Assembly (NCBI GenBank): GCA_017882265.1
Contig: JADGPW010000109.1
Coordinates: 20,697-84,696 of the forward strand
Source: Chitinophagaceae bacterium
GTDB lineage: Bacteria; Bacteroidota; Bacteroidia; Chitinophagales; Chitinophagaceae
DNA length: 64,000 nt
Direction: 5' to 3'
The position numbers were made by a program, and so were the translations under genes. Within the stretch, counting starts at the first letter, position 1. The number at the start of each line of letters is the position of its first letter. The notes beneath the pieces were generated by a model. The model saw only the letters and a list, made by a program, of their open reading frames with translations, did not search any database and had not been told where the DNA came from. Below are positions 52,668 to 61,732 of this stretch, piece by piece.

Positions 52668-54113
52668 TTACCGTTTGACGATCTGGGCCACCAGGTCGGC
52701 TTCTGTACATAGTTTATTACCAACATAAACGGATCCTCTCATTTCGCAAATGCCCCTTCGGATGGGAGCTGATAATTCCATTTTTAGTAACATAGTATCG
52801 CCGGGTTTAACCATATGTTTGAACTTGCAATTGTCGATTTTAAGGAAATAGGTATCATACTGACCTTCCCCTGCCAGGTTAATGGCCAATATCCCTCCGC
52901 ATTGTGCCAGCGCTTCTACCTGCAATACACCCGGCATAATTGGGTTACCGGGAAAATGGCCCATAAAGAACCATTCATTGAAGGTGACATTTTTTACACC
53001 TACAATATGTGCATCACCCAGTTCAATGATTTTATCAATAAGCAGGAAAGGGTAGCGATGGGGTAATCTTTTTTCAATGAATTGCTGGTCGTATACGGCT
53101 GGTTTTGTAGGATCGTAAACCGGCACACCTTTATTCTGCTTACTTTTTTTGATATGTTGCTTGATCTTTTTGGCAAATTCAACATTGCTGCTATGGCCCG
53201 GGCGATTAGCAATAATATGTCCCTTGATTGGATAACCGATCAGGGCCAGATCACCCACCACATCCAGTAATTTATGGCGGGCGGGCTCATTAGGAAATCG
53301 TAATTCAAGATTATTCAGGTATCCTTCACTCTTTACCTCAATATCTTCTTTATTAAATATCTTTTTCAACCGCCGCATCTCATTTTCATCCATCTTTTTA
53401 TCGACAATGACAATAGCATTGTTCAGGTGACCGCCTTTAATAAGATTATTATCGAGCAACATTTCGAGTTCATGCAAAAAGCAGAACGTACGGGAAGGTG
53501 CGATCTCTTTGCTGAAATCCCTGATATGCCTGAGTCCGGCATATTGCGTACTAAGCACCGGTGAATTGAAATCGATCATGGTGGTGACCTGGTATTCGGC
53601 AGCCGGCATCGCTATCAATTCCACATTCTTGGTCTCATCATAATAGTAAATGTTTTCATCGATTTTATACCAGGATTTGGTCGCATCCTGTTCAACGACC
53701 CCTGCTTCTTCGATCAATTCAATAAACGGCAATGAACTTCCATCCATGATGGGCATTTCAGGCCCGTTTACCTGGAGCAGGCAATTATCGACTCCCATAC
53801 CAACCAATGCCGCCAGTACATGTTCGACGGTACTGACTTTAGTGCCATTACTTTCCAAAGTAGTACCGCGACTTACATCTGTTACCAGGTCGCAGTCGGC
53901 TTTGATGATCGGCTGGTTAGGCAGGTCAATGCGCTGAAACTGGAAACCAAAACCCGGTATAGCCGGGTTTAGGGTCAGGTTGGCCATAACACCGGTATGT
54001 AATCCGGTGCCTGAAATACTGACAGCCTCTTTGAGTGTATGCTGTTTATCAGAATTGAAAAAACTGGGCATATTACCAGCAATATAAGTTTTATTTTCTG
54101 TGGAGGAAATCAT
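52668..54113 (-). CDS. Bifunctional LpxC-FabZ (lipid A deacetylase / hydroxyacyl-ACP dehydratase)
   Basis: A 481-residue fusion typical of Bacteroidota. Residues 20-310 are LpxC, the zinc deacetylase committing UDP-3-O-acyl-GlcNAc to lipid A: VSTVEHVLAALVGMGVDNCL and ARHKLLDVVGDLALIGYPIK with GHIIANRPGHSSNVEF hold the zinc ligands and catalytic His. Residues 340-481 are FabZ: RYPFLLIDKIIEL, FFMGHFPGNPIMPGVLQVEA with catalytic His and Glu. The start could also be the ATG 14 codons downstream (MPSFFNSDKQHTLKEAV). It stands in a lipid A operon with lpxD, separated by a glycosyltransferase gene. Confidence 0.95.
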   Translation of the reverse strand: MISSTENKTYIAGNMPSFFNSDKQHTLKEAVSISGTGLHTGVMANLTLNPAIPGFGFQFQRIDLPNQPIIKADCDLVTDVSRGTTLESNGTKVSTVEHVLAALVGMGVDNCLLQVNGPEMPIMDGSSLPFIELIEEAGVVEQDATKSWYKIDENIYYYDETKNVELIAMPAAEYQVTTMIDFNSPVLSTQYAGLRHIRDFSKEIAPSRTFCFLHELEMLLDNNLIKGGHLNNAIVIVDKKMDENEMRRLKKIFNKEDIEVKSEGYLNNLELRFPNEPARHKLLDVVGDLALIGYPIKGHIIANRPGHSSNVEFAKKIKQHIKKSKQNKGVPVYDPTKPAVYDQQFIEKRLPHRYPFLLIDKIIELGDAHIVGVKNVTFNEWFFMGHFPGNPIMPGVLQVEALAQCGGILAINLAGEGQYDTYFLKIDNCKFKHMVKPGDTMLLKMELSAPIRRGICEMRGSVYVGNKLCTEADLVAQIVKR

Positions 54114-54155
54114 GAAGGCAAATATAAGGTTTACCCGGAAGCCGGGTATTTTGTG

Positions 54156-55031
54156 TCAAATGATCCGGTAATTCCTGTACTCGAATAATCGTTTACCAGT
54201 CAACTTTTCAATTCGGTATAGTAAACGGTTCCTGGCAGAAAATCGCTTCTTCCGCAGGTCAAAATTTGCCTCCCAGTTTCTTTCAGCAATTCTTTTCTGC
54301 ATAACTGCCGGATGGGTGCCGTTGAATAAGGTTAGGGAGTCAACATCCTTTGAATAATCAAACTGGTCTGTATCGGTAAGTTTTCGCGGGATATATTCTT
54401 CCCCATCCCAGAATCCGTAAAAATTACCAAGCTTTTCCAGGTGTGTTCGCGGATGGCGGACCCAACCGTAATGATAGATTACTGCATTAATGAGTTTCAC
54501 CGCCAGTTTTTTATTCTGCCTGGTTCGGAAACCCTGGGCATCCCTATAAGAAATAATGTTACCATTATTACGGATCAATCTTATTTCATGATTATACCAG
54601 CGCCTTGAATCCCCCGTATAATCATAGGTTCCGTAAAAGTGTACATATTTAAAAACAAATCCTTCTACCTTTTTATCATTGGCGTATTGACTGGCTGCTT
54701 TTACTATCACATCGAGGTATTTCTCATGCACCACTTCATCTGCTTGCAGGTAAAAGGCCCAGTCATATCCGGGCGGAATATGGCTTAATGCTTTGTCTGT
54801 TTCTGCGGCTAATGCCCTGCCGCCTTCTTTCAGGGTATCGTCCCAAACAGAATGAAAGACCTTTATTTTAGGAGAACCAATGGATTCGATGAGCTGTAAA
54901 GTGCCATCATTGCAGTTGCCAACAACAACGATGAATTCATCAACAATGGGAAGAAGAGAAGTAATGGATTCAGTTACAGGGAAATCAAATTTTACCGCAT
55001 CACGAATAAAAGTGAAACCGCAAATTTTCAT
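54156..55031 (-). CDS. Family 2-like glycosyltransferase
   Basis: A 291-residue cytosolic GT-A type glycosyltransferase: MKICGFTFIRDAVKFDFPVT, IVDEFIVVVGNCNDGTLQLI and the acidic metal site in WAFYLQADEVVHEKYLD near residue 97 (DxD-like QADE). The C-terminal half is rich in Tyr, Trp and Arg (VIYHYGWVRHPRTHLEKLG). Such proteins transfer sugars during polysaccharide or LPS core synthesis. It sits between lpxD and lpxC-fabZ with gaps of 21 and 42 bases, so it is probably co-expressed with lipid A synthesis; the acceptor is unknown. Confidence 0.85.
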   Translation of the reverse strand: MKICGFTFIRDAVKFDFPVTESITSLLPIVDEFIVVVGNCNDGTLQLIESIGSPKIKVFHSVWDDTLKEGGRALAAETDKALSHIPPGYDWAFYLQADEVVHEKYLDVIVKAASQYANDKKVEGFVFKYVHFYGTYDYTGDSRRWYNHEIRLIRNNGNIISYRDAQGFRTRQNKKLAVKLINAVIYHYGWVRHPRTHLEKLGNFYGFWDGEEYIPRKLTDTDQFDYSKDVDSLTLFNGTHPAVMQKRIAERNWEANFDLRKKRFSARNRLLYRIEKLTGKRLFEYRNYRII

Positions 55032-55052
55032 GTAGAAATAATTGTTCTGATG

Positions 55053-56102
55053 CTAAGATACTTTCTCAGCGATTAACTTCCTAACAAGGGTCTCAAGTTC
55101 TTTAATTCTTTTCTCCATCTCCGGCAGGTTACGGGCAATTGCCATACTCCGCATTGCCTTTGTATAATCATATGCATTTGTTCCGGTTACAGAAACACCT
55201 GCTGTTTGTATTGATTTGTTCACCCCACTTTGTCCATTGATCTTTACATTGTCAGCAATATTGATATGACCCGCAAGACCCGCCTGCCCACCGATAATGA
55301 CACCACTGCCAATTTTAGTACTACCGCTTACTCCGGCTTGTGCAGCAATGGCAGAATTATTACCTACTTCTACATTATGAGCTATCATTATCAGGTTGTC
55401 GAGTTTGGCACCAGACCTGATGATAGTTGAACCTATAGTAGCCCTGTCGATAGTGGTGTTAGCACCGATCTCCACATGATCTTCAATCACCACATTCCCG
55501 ATCTGCGGTATTTTTTGAAAACCTCCATCCGATTGCGGAGCAAATCCAAAACCATCGCTGCCGATAACCGCACCGGCATGAATAGTAGTATCACTTCCGA
55601 TTTTGCAGTCATGATAGATCTTTACTCCCGGATGAATAATACTGTTATCTCCAATCGTCACATTATCTCCAATATAGGCATGAGGAAAAATTTTGGTGTT
55701 GTTACCCAGTTTTACCTGTTCACCCAGGTAAGTAAATGCCCCGATAAAGACATTCTCTCCATACGAAGCTGATTTGGAAATATAACTGGGCTGCTGAATG
55801 CCTGATAACTGCTGCGTTATTATTTCCTGGTATTTGCCCAGCAATATCGCAAAGGCCAGGTAAGCGTCCGGTACCCGGATTAAGGTTGAATGAATGGGCT
55901 GCTTCAGTTCGTAGGCTTCGCTGATGATGATAACTGATGCTTTTGTGCTGTATAAAAATTCTTCGTATTTGGGGTTGGCAAAAAAGGTGAGCTGTCTTTC
56001 TTTTGCATCTTCAATTTTTCCAAATGAATCAATAGCGGCATTTTTATCACCGGTTATTTTACCATTGATGATCTGAGCTATTTGGTTAGCGGTAAATGTC
56101 AT
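55053..56102 (-). CDS. lpxD: UDP-3-O-acylglucosamine N-acyltransferase
   Basis: A 349-residue trimeric left-handed beta-helix acyltransferase adding the second acyl chain in lipid A synthesis. N-terminal uridine-binding domain (AAIDSFGKIEDAKERQLTFF), hexapeptide repeats over residues 100-310 (IGDNVTIGDNSIIHPGVKIY, IGSDGFGFAPQSDGGFQKIP), catalytic His in NLIMIAHNVEVGNNSAIAAQ and a C-terminal helix (MEKRIKELETLVRKLIAEK). Length matches the family. First gene after an 80-base spacer of facing 8-base repeat arrays, one array starting six bases from its ATG. Confidence 0.95.
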   Translation of the reverse strand: MTFTANQIAQIINGKITGDKNAAIDSFGKIEDAKERQLTFFANPKYEEFLYSTKASVIIISEAYELKQPIHSTLIRVPDAYLAFAILLGKYQEIITQQLSGIQQPSYISKSASYGENVFIGAFTYLGEQVKLGNNTKIFPHAYIGDNVTIGDNSIIHPGVKIYHDCKIGSDTTIHAGAVIGSDGFGFAPQSDGGFQKIPQIGNVVIEDHVEIGANTTIDRATIGSTIIRSGAKLDNLIMIAHNVEVGNNSAIAAQAGVSGSTKIGSGVIIGGQAGLAGHINIADNVKINGQSGVNKSIQTAGVSVTGTNAYDYTKAMRSMAIARNLPEMEKRIKELETLVRKLIAEKVS

Positions 56103-56108
56103 AGTATA

Positions 56109-56192
56109 AGTCAGTGAGTCAGTAAGTCAGTAAGTCGGTGAGGGTACCTTCAAATTTTAAAAGACCTCACTGTCCCACTGACTCACTGACTG
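56109..56192. repeat. Facing 8-base-unit arrays between HD gene and lpxD
   Basis: Four units of AGTCAGTR type at 56109-56140 face three to four units of CTCACTGA type at 56166-56192, spacer 25 bases. The right array supplies the final codons and TGA stop of the HD gene. Confidence 0.8.
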
Positions 56193-57397
56193 GTCTTCCA
56201 GTAACAAATGTAATGTTTTTTAATAGTGGCGCTCAGGTTCTGTTGTATCAGCGCATTGTCAACTTTTGAAATGTCTTTTGTTGTTCCGTCTTTGAATAAA
56301 ATAGTAATGCGTTCATCCCCGGGATCATAGGTGGTGTTGCTGGCTACTCCCGTGAATACAAAATAATCGGCATCTTTTTCATTAATGCCCAGGGCTGCCA
56401 TCACTTCTTCTTTTTTTCGATTTACCAGTTCTTCGTCAAAAGGTTCGACCTGCAGTTTTACCTTGAACAGATTTCTATTCATTAAAGAACGGCAAAGCGC
56501 TCCCAATATTTTGTCAGTATGCCGGCTCCAGTTTTTTATCGTGGTCATAATATCATGATCATCGAGGCGACAGAAAGCATCCAGGTGTTCTTCAATAGGG
56601 GCGTGGGTTTGTAAAAAAAAATTCAATTCATCGGTCGCCGCGACGGTATTGATTCCCTGTGCCAGCAATTCTTTAGCCCGGCGGATGATCTTTACCAGCA
56701 TCATTTCAGCGCTTAATACCGTTTTATGTAAGTAAACCTGCCAGTACATAAGACGACGGGATACCAGGAATTTTTCGATAGAATAGATCGCTTTTTCTTC
56801 CACCATCAGTTCGCCATCTTTCACGGTTAGCATTTTGATGATGCGATCGTACCCGATTACGCCCTCGGCCACCCCTGTAAAAAAACTATCGCGGTTCAGA
56901 TAGTCCATCCTGTCCACATCCAATTGTCCGGATACCAATTGGTAAAGGAATTTCTTGGGATAATTATTGGTAAAGATGTCAAGGGCTGTCTGAAGCTGTC
57001 CGTTAAACTCTTTGTTTAATTTGCGTATTAGTAATATGGAGATGGTTTCATGCTGCACATCTTTTATGAGTTCGTTTTCCAGGGCATGTGAAAAAGGCCC
57101 GTGACCCACATCGTGTAATAATATCGCTAGCTTGGCCCCCAGTTCCTCCTCGTCCGAAATAACCACTCCTTTACCTTTCAATTCAAACAAAGCCATGTTC
57201 ATCAAATGGTATGCCCCGAGCGAATGAAGTAACCTTGAATGTACTGCCCCCGGATACACCAGGTGGGCAAAAGCCATCTGGTGAATATTTCGCAGCCGCT
57301 GGTAGATGGGGTGAGAGATGATCTGCAGTACCAGGGGATGATCAATGGTAATAAAACCATATACCGGGTCGTTGATGATCTTGCGGGTCGTTGGCAT
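56183..57397 (-). CDS. HD-domain phosphohydrolase (dGTPase-like/SAMHD1-like)
   Basis: A 404-residue metal-dependent phosphohydrolase. HD-site residues: first His in HPIYQRLRNIHQMAFAHLVY followed by HSRLLHSLGAYHLMNMALFE, the HD pair in LAILLHDVGHGPFSHALEN and a later Asp in SGQLDVDRMDYLNRDSFFTG. These are features of dNTPase-like HD proteins (YdhJ/SAMHD1-like branch). The substrate is unknown, with dNTPs or nucleotides plausible. The C-terminal stop lies in a repeat array. Upstream of lpxD on the same strand and possibly co-transcribed; divergent from porX. Confidence 0.88.
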   Translation of the reverse strand: MPTTRKIINDPVYGFITIDHPLVLQIISHPIYQRLRNIHQMAFAHLVYPGAVHSRLLHSLGAYHLMNMALFELKGKGVVISDEEELGAKLAILLHDVGHGPFSHALENELIKDVQHETISILLIRKLNKEFNGQLQTALDIFTNNYPKKFLYQLVSGQLDVDRMDYLNRDSFFTGVAEGVIGYDRIIKMLTVKDGELMVEEKAIYSIEKFLVSRRLMYWQVYLHKTVLSAEMMLVKIIRRAKELLAQGINTVAATDELNFFLQTHAPIEEHLDAFCRLDDHDIMTTIKNWSRHTDKILGALCRSLMNRNLFKVKLQVEPFDEELVNRKKEEVMAALGINEKDADYFVFTGVASNTTYDPGDERITILFKDGTTKDISKVDNALIQQNLSATIKKHYICYWKTSQ

Positions 57398-57472
57398 TGC
57401 TGTTGTGTTTTTGTTAAAGACACGGTATGTCTAACGATCAAAAGTACAAAGCGAGTAGTTAATAGGCTATTT

Positions 57473-57581
57473 TTGTTGCTGGTTGCGAATGGGTCAGGCA
57501 GTTACAAATACTTTTACTGTATCGTAATTACTCTTGTAACTGCCAGACCAGTAAACCGAAAACAAGTAACCAGCAACAAGC
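57473..57581. repeat. Inverted arms and heptamer leader in front of porX
   Basis: Arms GTTGCTGGTT (57475-57484) and AACCAGCAAC (57568-57577) pair, as do GGCAGTTACAA and TTGTAACTGCC further in. The right arm is five heptamers at 57547-57581 ending two bases from the porX ATG; a TACTCTTG near-match to the -7 element lies at 57533-57540, 7 bases before the array. Confidence 0.7.
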
Positions 57582-57583
57582 AT

Positions 57584-59140
57584 ATGGCTGTAGCAAAAAT
57601 TATCTGGGTAGATGACGAAATAGAAAGCCTTCAATCACAGAAATTATTCCTGGAAAATAAAGGGTACGAAGTACAAACGTTTACTAATGGGTTTGATGCT
57701 ATTGATTTTGTAAAAGAAAACCCCGTTGATGTGGTTTTGATCGATGAAAGCATGCCGGGGATCACCGGGCTGGAAACACTGGCCAAGATCAAGGAGATAA
57801 ATCAGTCTTTGCCGGTAGTCCTCATCACGAAGAATGAAACGGAGAATTTAATGGATGATGCCATTGGCTCACAGATAAGTGATTATTTGATAAAACCCGT
57901 AAATCCCAACCAGGTCTGGTTAAGTCTCAAAAAGATCATCGATAACAGGCGACTGGTGGCAGAAAAAACCACCACGGCATATCAGCAACAGTTTCGTCAC
58001 CTGTTCACTGCCTTGAACAGTAATCCTGATTATAATGAATGGATGGAGATTTACAGGAAATTGGTGTACTGGGAACTGGAAATGGAAAAAAGCGATAGCC
58101 CGGAAATGCAGGAGGTATTGCAGAGCCAGAAAAGTGAGGCTAATACTGAATTCTTCAAGTTTGTTTCAAGGAACTATACCAGTTGGATTTCACCCAAGGG
58201 TACAGATGGACCTGTGATGAGCCATACCCTGATGAAATTTAAAGTGCTTCCGCATTTGGAAAAAGGAATACCCCTTTTCTTTATCCTGATTGATAATCTC
58301 CGGTTCGATCAGTGGAAAGCTATACAGCCCATATTCTCAGAAACCTTCCGTATCCTGGAAGAGGAAAGCTTTTATAGTATCCTTCCTACGGCTACCCAGT
58401 ATTGCCGAAACGCTATCTTTTCCGGGTTGCTGCCCGTGGATATTGAAAAGCAATTCCCGTTACAGTGGAAGAATGATGAAGAAGAAGGTGGAAAGAACCT
58501 GCATGAAGAGGAATTTTTAAGGGCCCAGTTGAAGAGATTGGGAAAAGGAGACCTGAAAGTCTCCTATACCAAGGTGGTCAATAACCAGGCCGGGCTGGAT
58601 CTCGTGAATAATATTCATAACCTGTTGAATAACGATCTGAATGTGATCGTATACAATTTTGTGGATATGCTGAGTCACGCGAGAACGGAAATGGAGGTCC
58701 TGAAAGAACTCGCCGGTGATGAGATGAGTTACCGGAGTATTACGGCTTCCTGGTTTGAACATTCACCTCTCCACCAGGCATTGAAAAAAATTGCAGATAA
58801 AAATATCAAGATCGTATTAGCAACCGATCATGGCAGTGTAAGGGTGAAGACTCCGTACAAGGTTGTGGGGGATAAGCAAACCACCACCAATCTTCGTTAT
58901 AAACATGGCCGCAACCTGAATTATGAACCTAAGGAGGTGCTCGCTTTCCGCGATCCCAGGGAAGCGGGCTTGCCGGTACCCACCATAAATTCATCTTTCA
59001 TCTTTGCCAAGGAAGACAGTTTCCTATGTTATCCTAACAATTATAATTATTACGTTAATTATTACAAGAATACTTTTCAACACGGCGGGGTAAGCCTGGA
59101 GGAAATGATCGTGCCGGTCATAAAAATGCAGAGTAAGTAA
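57584..59140 (+). CDS. porX: T9SS two-component response regulator with PglZ domain
   Basis: A 518-residue regulator of type IX secretion. N-terminal receiver domain: IIWVDDEIESLQSQKLFLEN with acidic pocket, phosphoacceptor Asp54 in VVLIDESMPGITGLETL, and Lys of SDYLIKPVNPNQVW. A helical linker leads to a C-terminal PglZ (alkaline-phosphatase superfamily) domain: FFILIDNLRFDQWKAIQPIF, PTATQYCRNAIFSGLLP, FVDMLSHARTEM and LATDHGSVRVKTPYKV, which carry the zinc-site acids and histidines. PorX partners with PorY and SigP in Bacteroidota and binds oligonucleotide substrates. The start at 57584 is chosen since the receiver begins there; upstream codons are repeat DNA. Confidence 0.93.
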   Translation: MAVAKIIWVDDEIESLQSQKLFLENKGYEVQTFTNGFDAIDFVKENPVDVVLIDESMPGITGLETLAKIKEINQSLPVVLITKNETENLMDDAIGSQISDYLIKPVNPNQVWLSLKKIIDNRRLVAEKTTTAYQQQFRHLFTALNSNPDYNEWMEIYRKLVYWELEMEKSDSPEMQEVLQSQKSEANTEFFKFVSRNYTSWISPKGTDGPVMSHTLMKFKVLPHLEKGIPLFFILIDNLRFDQWKAIQPIFSETFRILEEESFYSILPTATQYCRNAIFSGLLPVDIEKQFPLQWKNDEEEGGKNLHEEEFLRAQLKRLGKGDLKVSYTKVVNNQAGLDLVNNIHNLLNNDLNVIVYNFVDMLSHARTEMEVLKELAGDEMSYRSITASWFEHSPLHQALKKIADKNIKIVLATDHGSVRVKTPYKVVGDKQTTTNLRYKHGRNLNYEPKEVLAFRDPREAGLPVPTINSSFIFAKEDSFLCYPNNYNYYVNYYKNTFQHGGVSLEEMIVPVIKMQSK

Positions 59141-59750
59141 CTCCTGTCCTCTGCCTCAGGCCGAAGAATCTGGGTTTACCTGCTTTGTGGCCAACAAATG
59201 TATTATAAGCTCCTGTGGAATTTGTGAGACCGGCACTATCTCCGATAAATGTATTATAACGGGCATCAAAAGCCGTAGATGAGGATGTATTTAACCCCGC
59301 CTTTATTCCCAAAAAACATTATGAAGGTTATCATCTATTTTACCTGCCAATAAGTTATTTGCTCTGAAATTCAATGGCTGGTTGTCACTGGTGCCAAGAA
59401 AATGTAGCGCGGGATTGGTCGCACTATTACCTGTCAGGTTCCATCCTTTTGTATCAGACAAAAGGTTTTGCCATTGGGTTCCATCCCAGAAATAAAAACC
59501 AATGCCGCCTTCCGCCTGTAATAGCTGCATTCGTATTCCATACCAGTAATCCTGCCGCGGGAGATGTTACCGGTGCGGCGGTCGCGATATTTGTTATTGA
59601 AATACGTGGAACCAGCATACCCTTGTCCGTGACTGTTATATCCAGACGGGCACTGGCATCGGGTGATAAGGTGCCGATACCTATATTATTCTGAGCTATC
59701 CCTAAAAAAAAGTAAAAACACCCAACCCATAAAACAAGGATCTTTCTCAT
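59118..59750 (-). pseudogene. Frameshifted, truncated surface/head-repeat protein
   Basis: Three overlapping minus-strand frames make one broken protein: signal peptide MRKILVLWVGCFYFFLGIAQ with NNIGIGTLSPDASARLDITV and PAAGLLVWNTNAAITGG; then, after a shift near 59505-59516, GFYFWDGTQWQNLLSD; then, after changes near 59298-59316, AGLNTSSSTAFDARYNTFIG and NTGAYNTFVGHKAG-like repeats. It resembles the head of trimeric adhesin-like or tail-fibre-like surface proteins of Bacteroidota, normally many hundred residues long. Here it stops early in sequence shared with the 3' end of porX, so the rest has been lost by deletion. A sequencing error cannot be excluded for single-base shifts, but the truncation stands apart from them. 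Confidence 0.7.
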
Positions 59751-59821
59751 AACAAATATTTTAATCTCAAAATTCTCAGGTGCTTGCCCCTGGGTGGACC
59801 ATGGAGCGTGGGTTCCTGGGT

Positions 59822-59837
59822 CCAGGGCTTGCCCTGG
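59822..59837. repeat. CCAGGGC-TT-GCCCTGG palindrome
   Basis: Perfect 7-base arms with a 2-base loop, part of a GC-rich patch (59780-59840) in which GCTTGCCCCTGGGT-like sequence occurs twice. It is upstream of the pseudogene and has no thymine tail. Confidence 0.6.
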
Positions 59838-59983
59838 GTTGAATACCTTTTATTTTAGAATTAAAAGTTAGAAAATGGTATACCAAATTACACAAACAGG
59901 ATGATAATAGGAAAATAGCCCGAAGCAAAAAATGATGTTGAAGTTTGTGGAAAATTTATATTCTGCAACTGTTGATCTTGTAG

Positions 59984-59991
59984 TAATTTTG
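59984..59991 (+). promoter_or_regulatory. -7 element (TAATTTTG)
   Basis: Exact TAnnTTTG match 26 bases before the ATG at 60018. Confidence 0.45.
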
Positions 59992-60017
59992 TTTTTGGTT
60001 GATAATCAGAAACTAAT

Positions 60018-60293
60018 ATGAGATATACGCAAACTACTCTTGATAAATTAGAGGCCATCCCTGAACAGGCAGGGTATGTCCTGCGCTATGAAAAAGGCAC
60101 TTTTCAAAGTGGGTACTGCATTTTGGAAGAAAAAAAAGTTGTAGTACTCAATAAATTCCTGCCTACGGAAGGACGTATCAACACCTTATTCGACCTGATC
60201 CCCCAATTAGATATCAATACAGAACTTCTGACAGAAGAGTCAAAAAGACTGTATATGGATATTATCTCCAAGCTTGAGGCTGAGGAAAACTGA
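60018..60293 (+). CDS. Small cytosolic protein, unknown
   Basis: A 91-residue protein: MRYTQTTLDKLEAIPEQAGY, VLRYEKGTFQSGYCILEEKK, VVVLNKFLPTEGRINTLFDL and an acidic helical end. It reads as a compact alpha/beta fold without signal peptide or catalytic motif. It is preceded by a good -7 element and followed after 81 bases by the MBL-fold gene, so the two may form a unit. No family recognised. Confidence 0.65.
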   Translation: MRYTQTTLDKLEAIPEQAGYVLRYEKGTFQSGYCILEEKKVVVLNKFLPTEGRINTLFDLIPQLDINTELLTEESKRLYMDIISKLEAEEN

Positions 60294-60374
60294 ATGTTAA
60301 TTGGTGACTGTTAAATAAGAGGCAGCTACCTTTGCATTTAATAGTTGGCATTTAACACCTAACATGTAAGGCTT

Positions 60375-61151
60375 GTGTACCCCCCGCTTAAAATAACTTT
60401 TCTTGGTAGCGGCACCAGCAGCGGTGTACCGATGATCGGTTGTGATTGTGAAGTCTGTACTTCGCCGGATAAAAAAGATAAACGTCTTCGTTCAAGTATA
60501 CTCGTTCAATCAGCTAACACGACGCTGGTGGTAGATACCGGCCCTGATTTTCGTTACCAGATGCTGAGGCAAAAAATTAAACATCTGGATGCCGTAGTAT
60601 TCACTCATCCGCATAAAGATCACCTGGCGGGCCTGGATGATGTAAAAGCGTTCAATTTCCTTAATAAAAAACCCATGGACGTTTATGCTGATTCATTAAC
60701 TGAAGAGGCATTGCGCCGGGATTTTTATTATGCTTTTTCCGATACGAAGTACCCCGGGATCCCTGAATTGAATCTGAATACCATCACGCTTGAACCTTTC
60801 CTGGTTGGTGATATTCCGATCGTACCCATCCTGGTCTGGCATATGAAAATGCCGGTCATGGGTTTCCGGTTTGGCCCTTTTACCTATATCACCGATGCTA
60901 ACCGTATTGAAGAAGCAGAAAAGGAAAAAATCAGGGGGAGTGAAGTAGTTGTCCTGAATGCCCTTCGCAAAACAAAACATATTTCCCATTTTACTCTTGA
61001 TGAAGCAACGGCTATGGCAAAGGAATTAAAGATTCCTGTTGCTTATTTCACGCATATATCACATCAACTGGGCCTTCATAAAGAAATCGAATCAGCACTT
61101 CCGGAGGGTATGCATCTGGCTTATGATGGGTTGGAGCTTAAATTTGGATAG
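60375..61151 (+). CDS. MBL-fold hydrolase, PhnP / RNase Z-like branch
   Basis: A 258-residue metallo-beta-lactamase-fold phosphodiesterase-like enzyme, starting with GTG at 60375 since no ATG fits. N-terminal ITFLGSGTSSGVPMIGCDCE carries a CxCxxC arrangement (GCDCEVCTSP) as in PhnP, which binds a structural zinc there. The metal site reads FTHPHKDHLAGLDD (HxHxDH), with a later GFRFGPFTYITDANRI Asp and YFTHISHQLGLH. PhnP acts on cyclic ribose phosphate, but Bacteroidota homologues occur without phosphonate genes and may act on cyclic nucleotides or tRNA. The substrate is undecided. Confidence 0.85.
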   Translation: MYPPLKITFLGSGTSSGVPMIGCDCEVCTSPDKKDKRLRSSILVQSANTTLVVDTGPDFRYQMLRQKIKHLDAVVFTHPHKDHLAGLDDVKAFNFLNKKPMDVYADSLTEEALRRDFYYAFSDTKYPGIPELNLNTITLEPFLVGDIPIVPILVWHMKMPVMGFRFGPFTYITDANRIEEAEKEKIRGSEVVVLNALRKTKHISHFTLDEATAMAKELKIPVAYFTHISHQLGLHKEIESALPEGMHLAYDGLELKFG

Positions 61152-61732
61152 AAATAAATGGTTTCGAAAGATCATGTATAACCTAACCTGTCTATTTCCT
61201 CATTAAACCTATACAAAGAATAGTATTATAGATTGATCATATTTTCATTAATTTAGTATAAATATCTGGTTATTTTAAGGTTATGATTAGGTTTATTTGC
61301 TGAGAAAAATATAGCAAGAACTTATGATAACCCTAAGATGATTTATATTTCAATGATACTTTAAACATAGATGAAGTTTGTCCGCTTATACTGAAGCAAA
61401 TGCAGGCTTACTGAGGTTATTATTATCCCCTAAAAGGCATTAACCCCACCTAATCAGTGAAGGGGAAGGCAGTAAGAAATCATAAATTGAAAATCAACTC
61501 CCTCCCGTCATTTCACCCTGATACCTGCTCGTACATTAGTTCCCGGGAAGTAGTGCTAACGGTTGTTAGTTTAATTAGAATTTCCATTATATTGCACCGC
61601 CTTTAATGATTGCGTAATGATTGCTTGCTAATTATAATTATTCAAAGGCCCAAGACTGTGCCACCCCTTCCGATTGCCTCGGAACCAGGAGTGGCATAGT
61701 TATTAAAGAACTCATTAACGATTCTATTTTTT
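61152..61732. other. 581-base gene-free region before the acyl-CoA dehydrogenase
   Basis: AT-rich without a convincing frame. It contains a diverged copy of the dispersed TGAAAATCAA/CCCGTC element (61487-61509), a CCCC...GGGG pair at 61453-61475 and the hairpin at 61659-61696. No exact TAnnTTTG element was found. Confidence 0.55.
61659..61696. promoter_or_regulatory. Two-stem hairpin upstream of the acyl-CoA dehydrogenase gene
   Basis: TGCCAC/GTGGCA outer arms and TTCCGA/TCGGAA inner arms with a 5-base loop, 36 bases before the ATG. It could be a leader hairpin or an operator; no thymine tail. Confidence 0.45.

Noticed and set aside
57239..57583. N-terminal extension of PorX by 115 codons
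   Set aside because: It overlaps the divergent HD gene and repeat DNA; the receiver domain starts at 57584.
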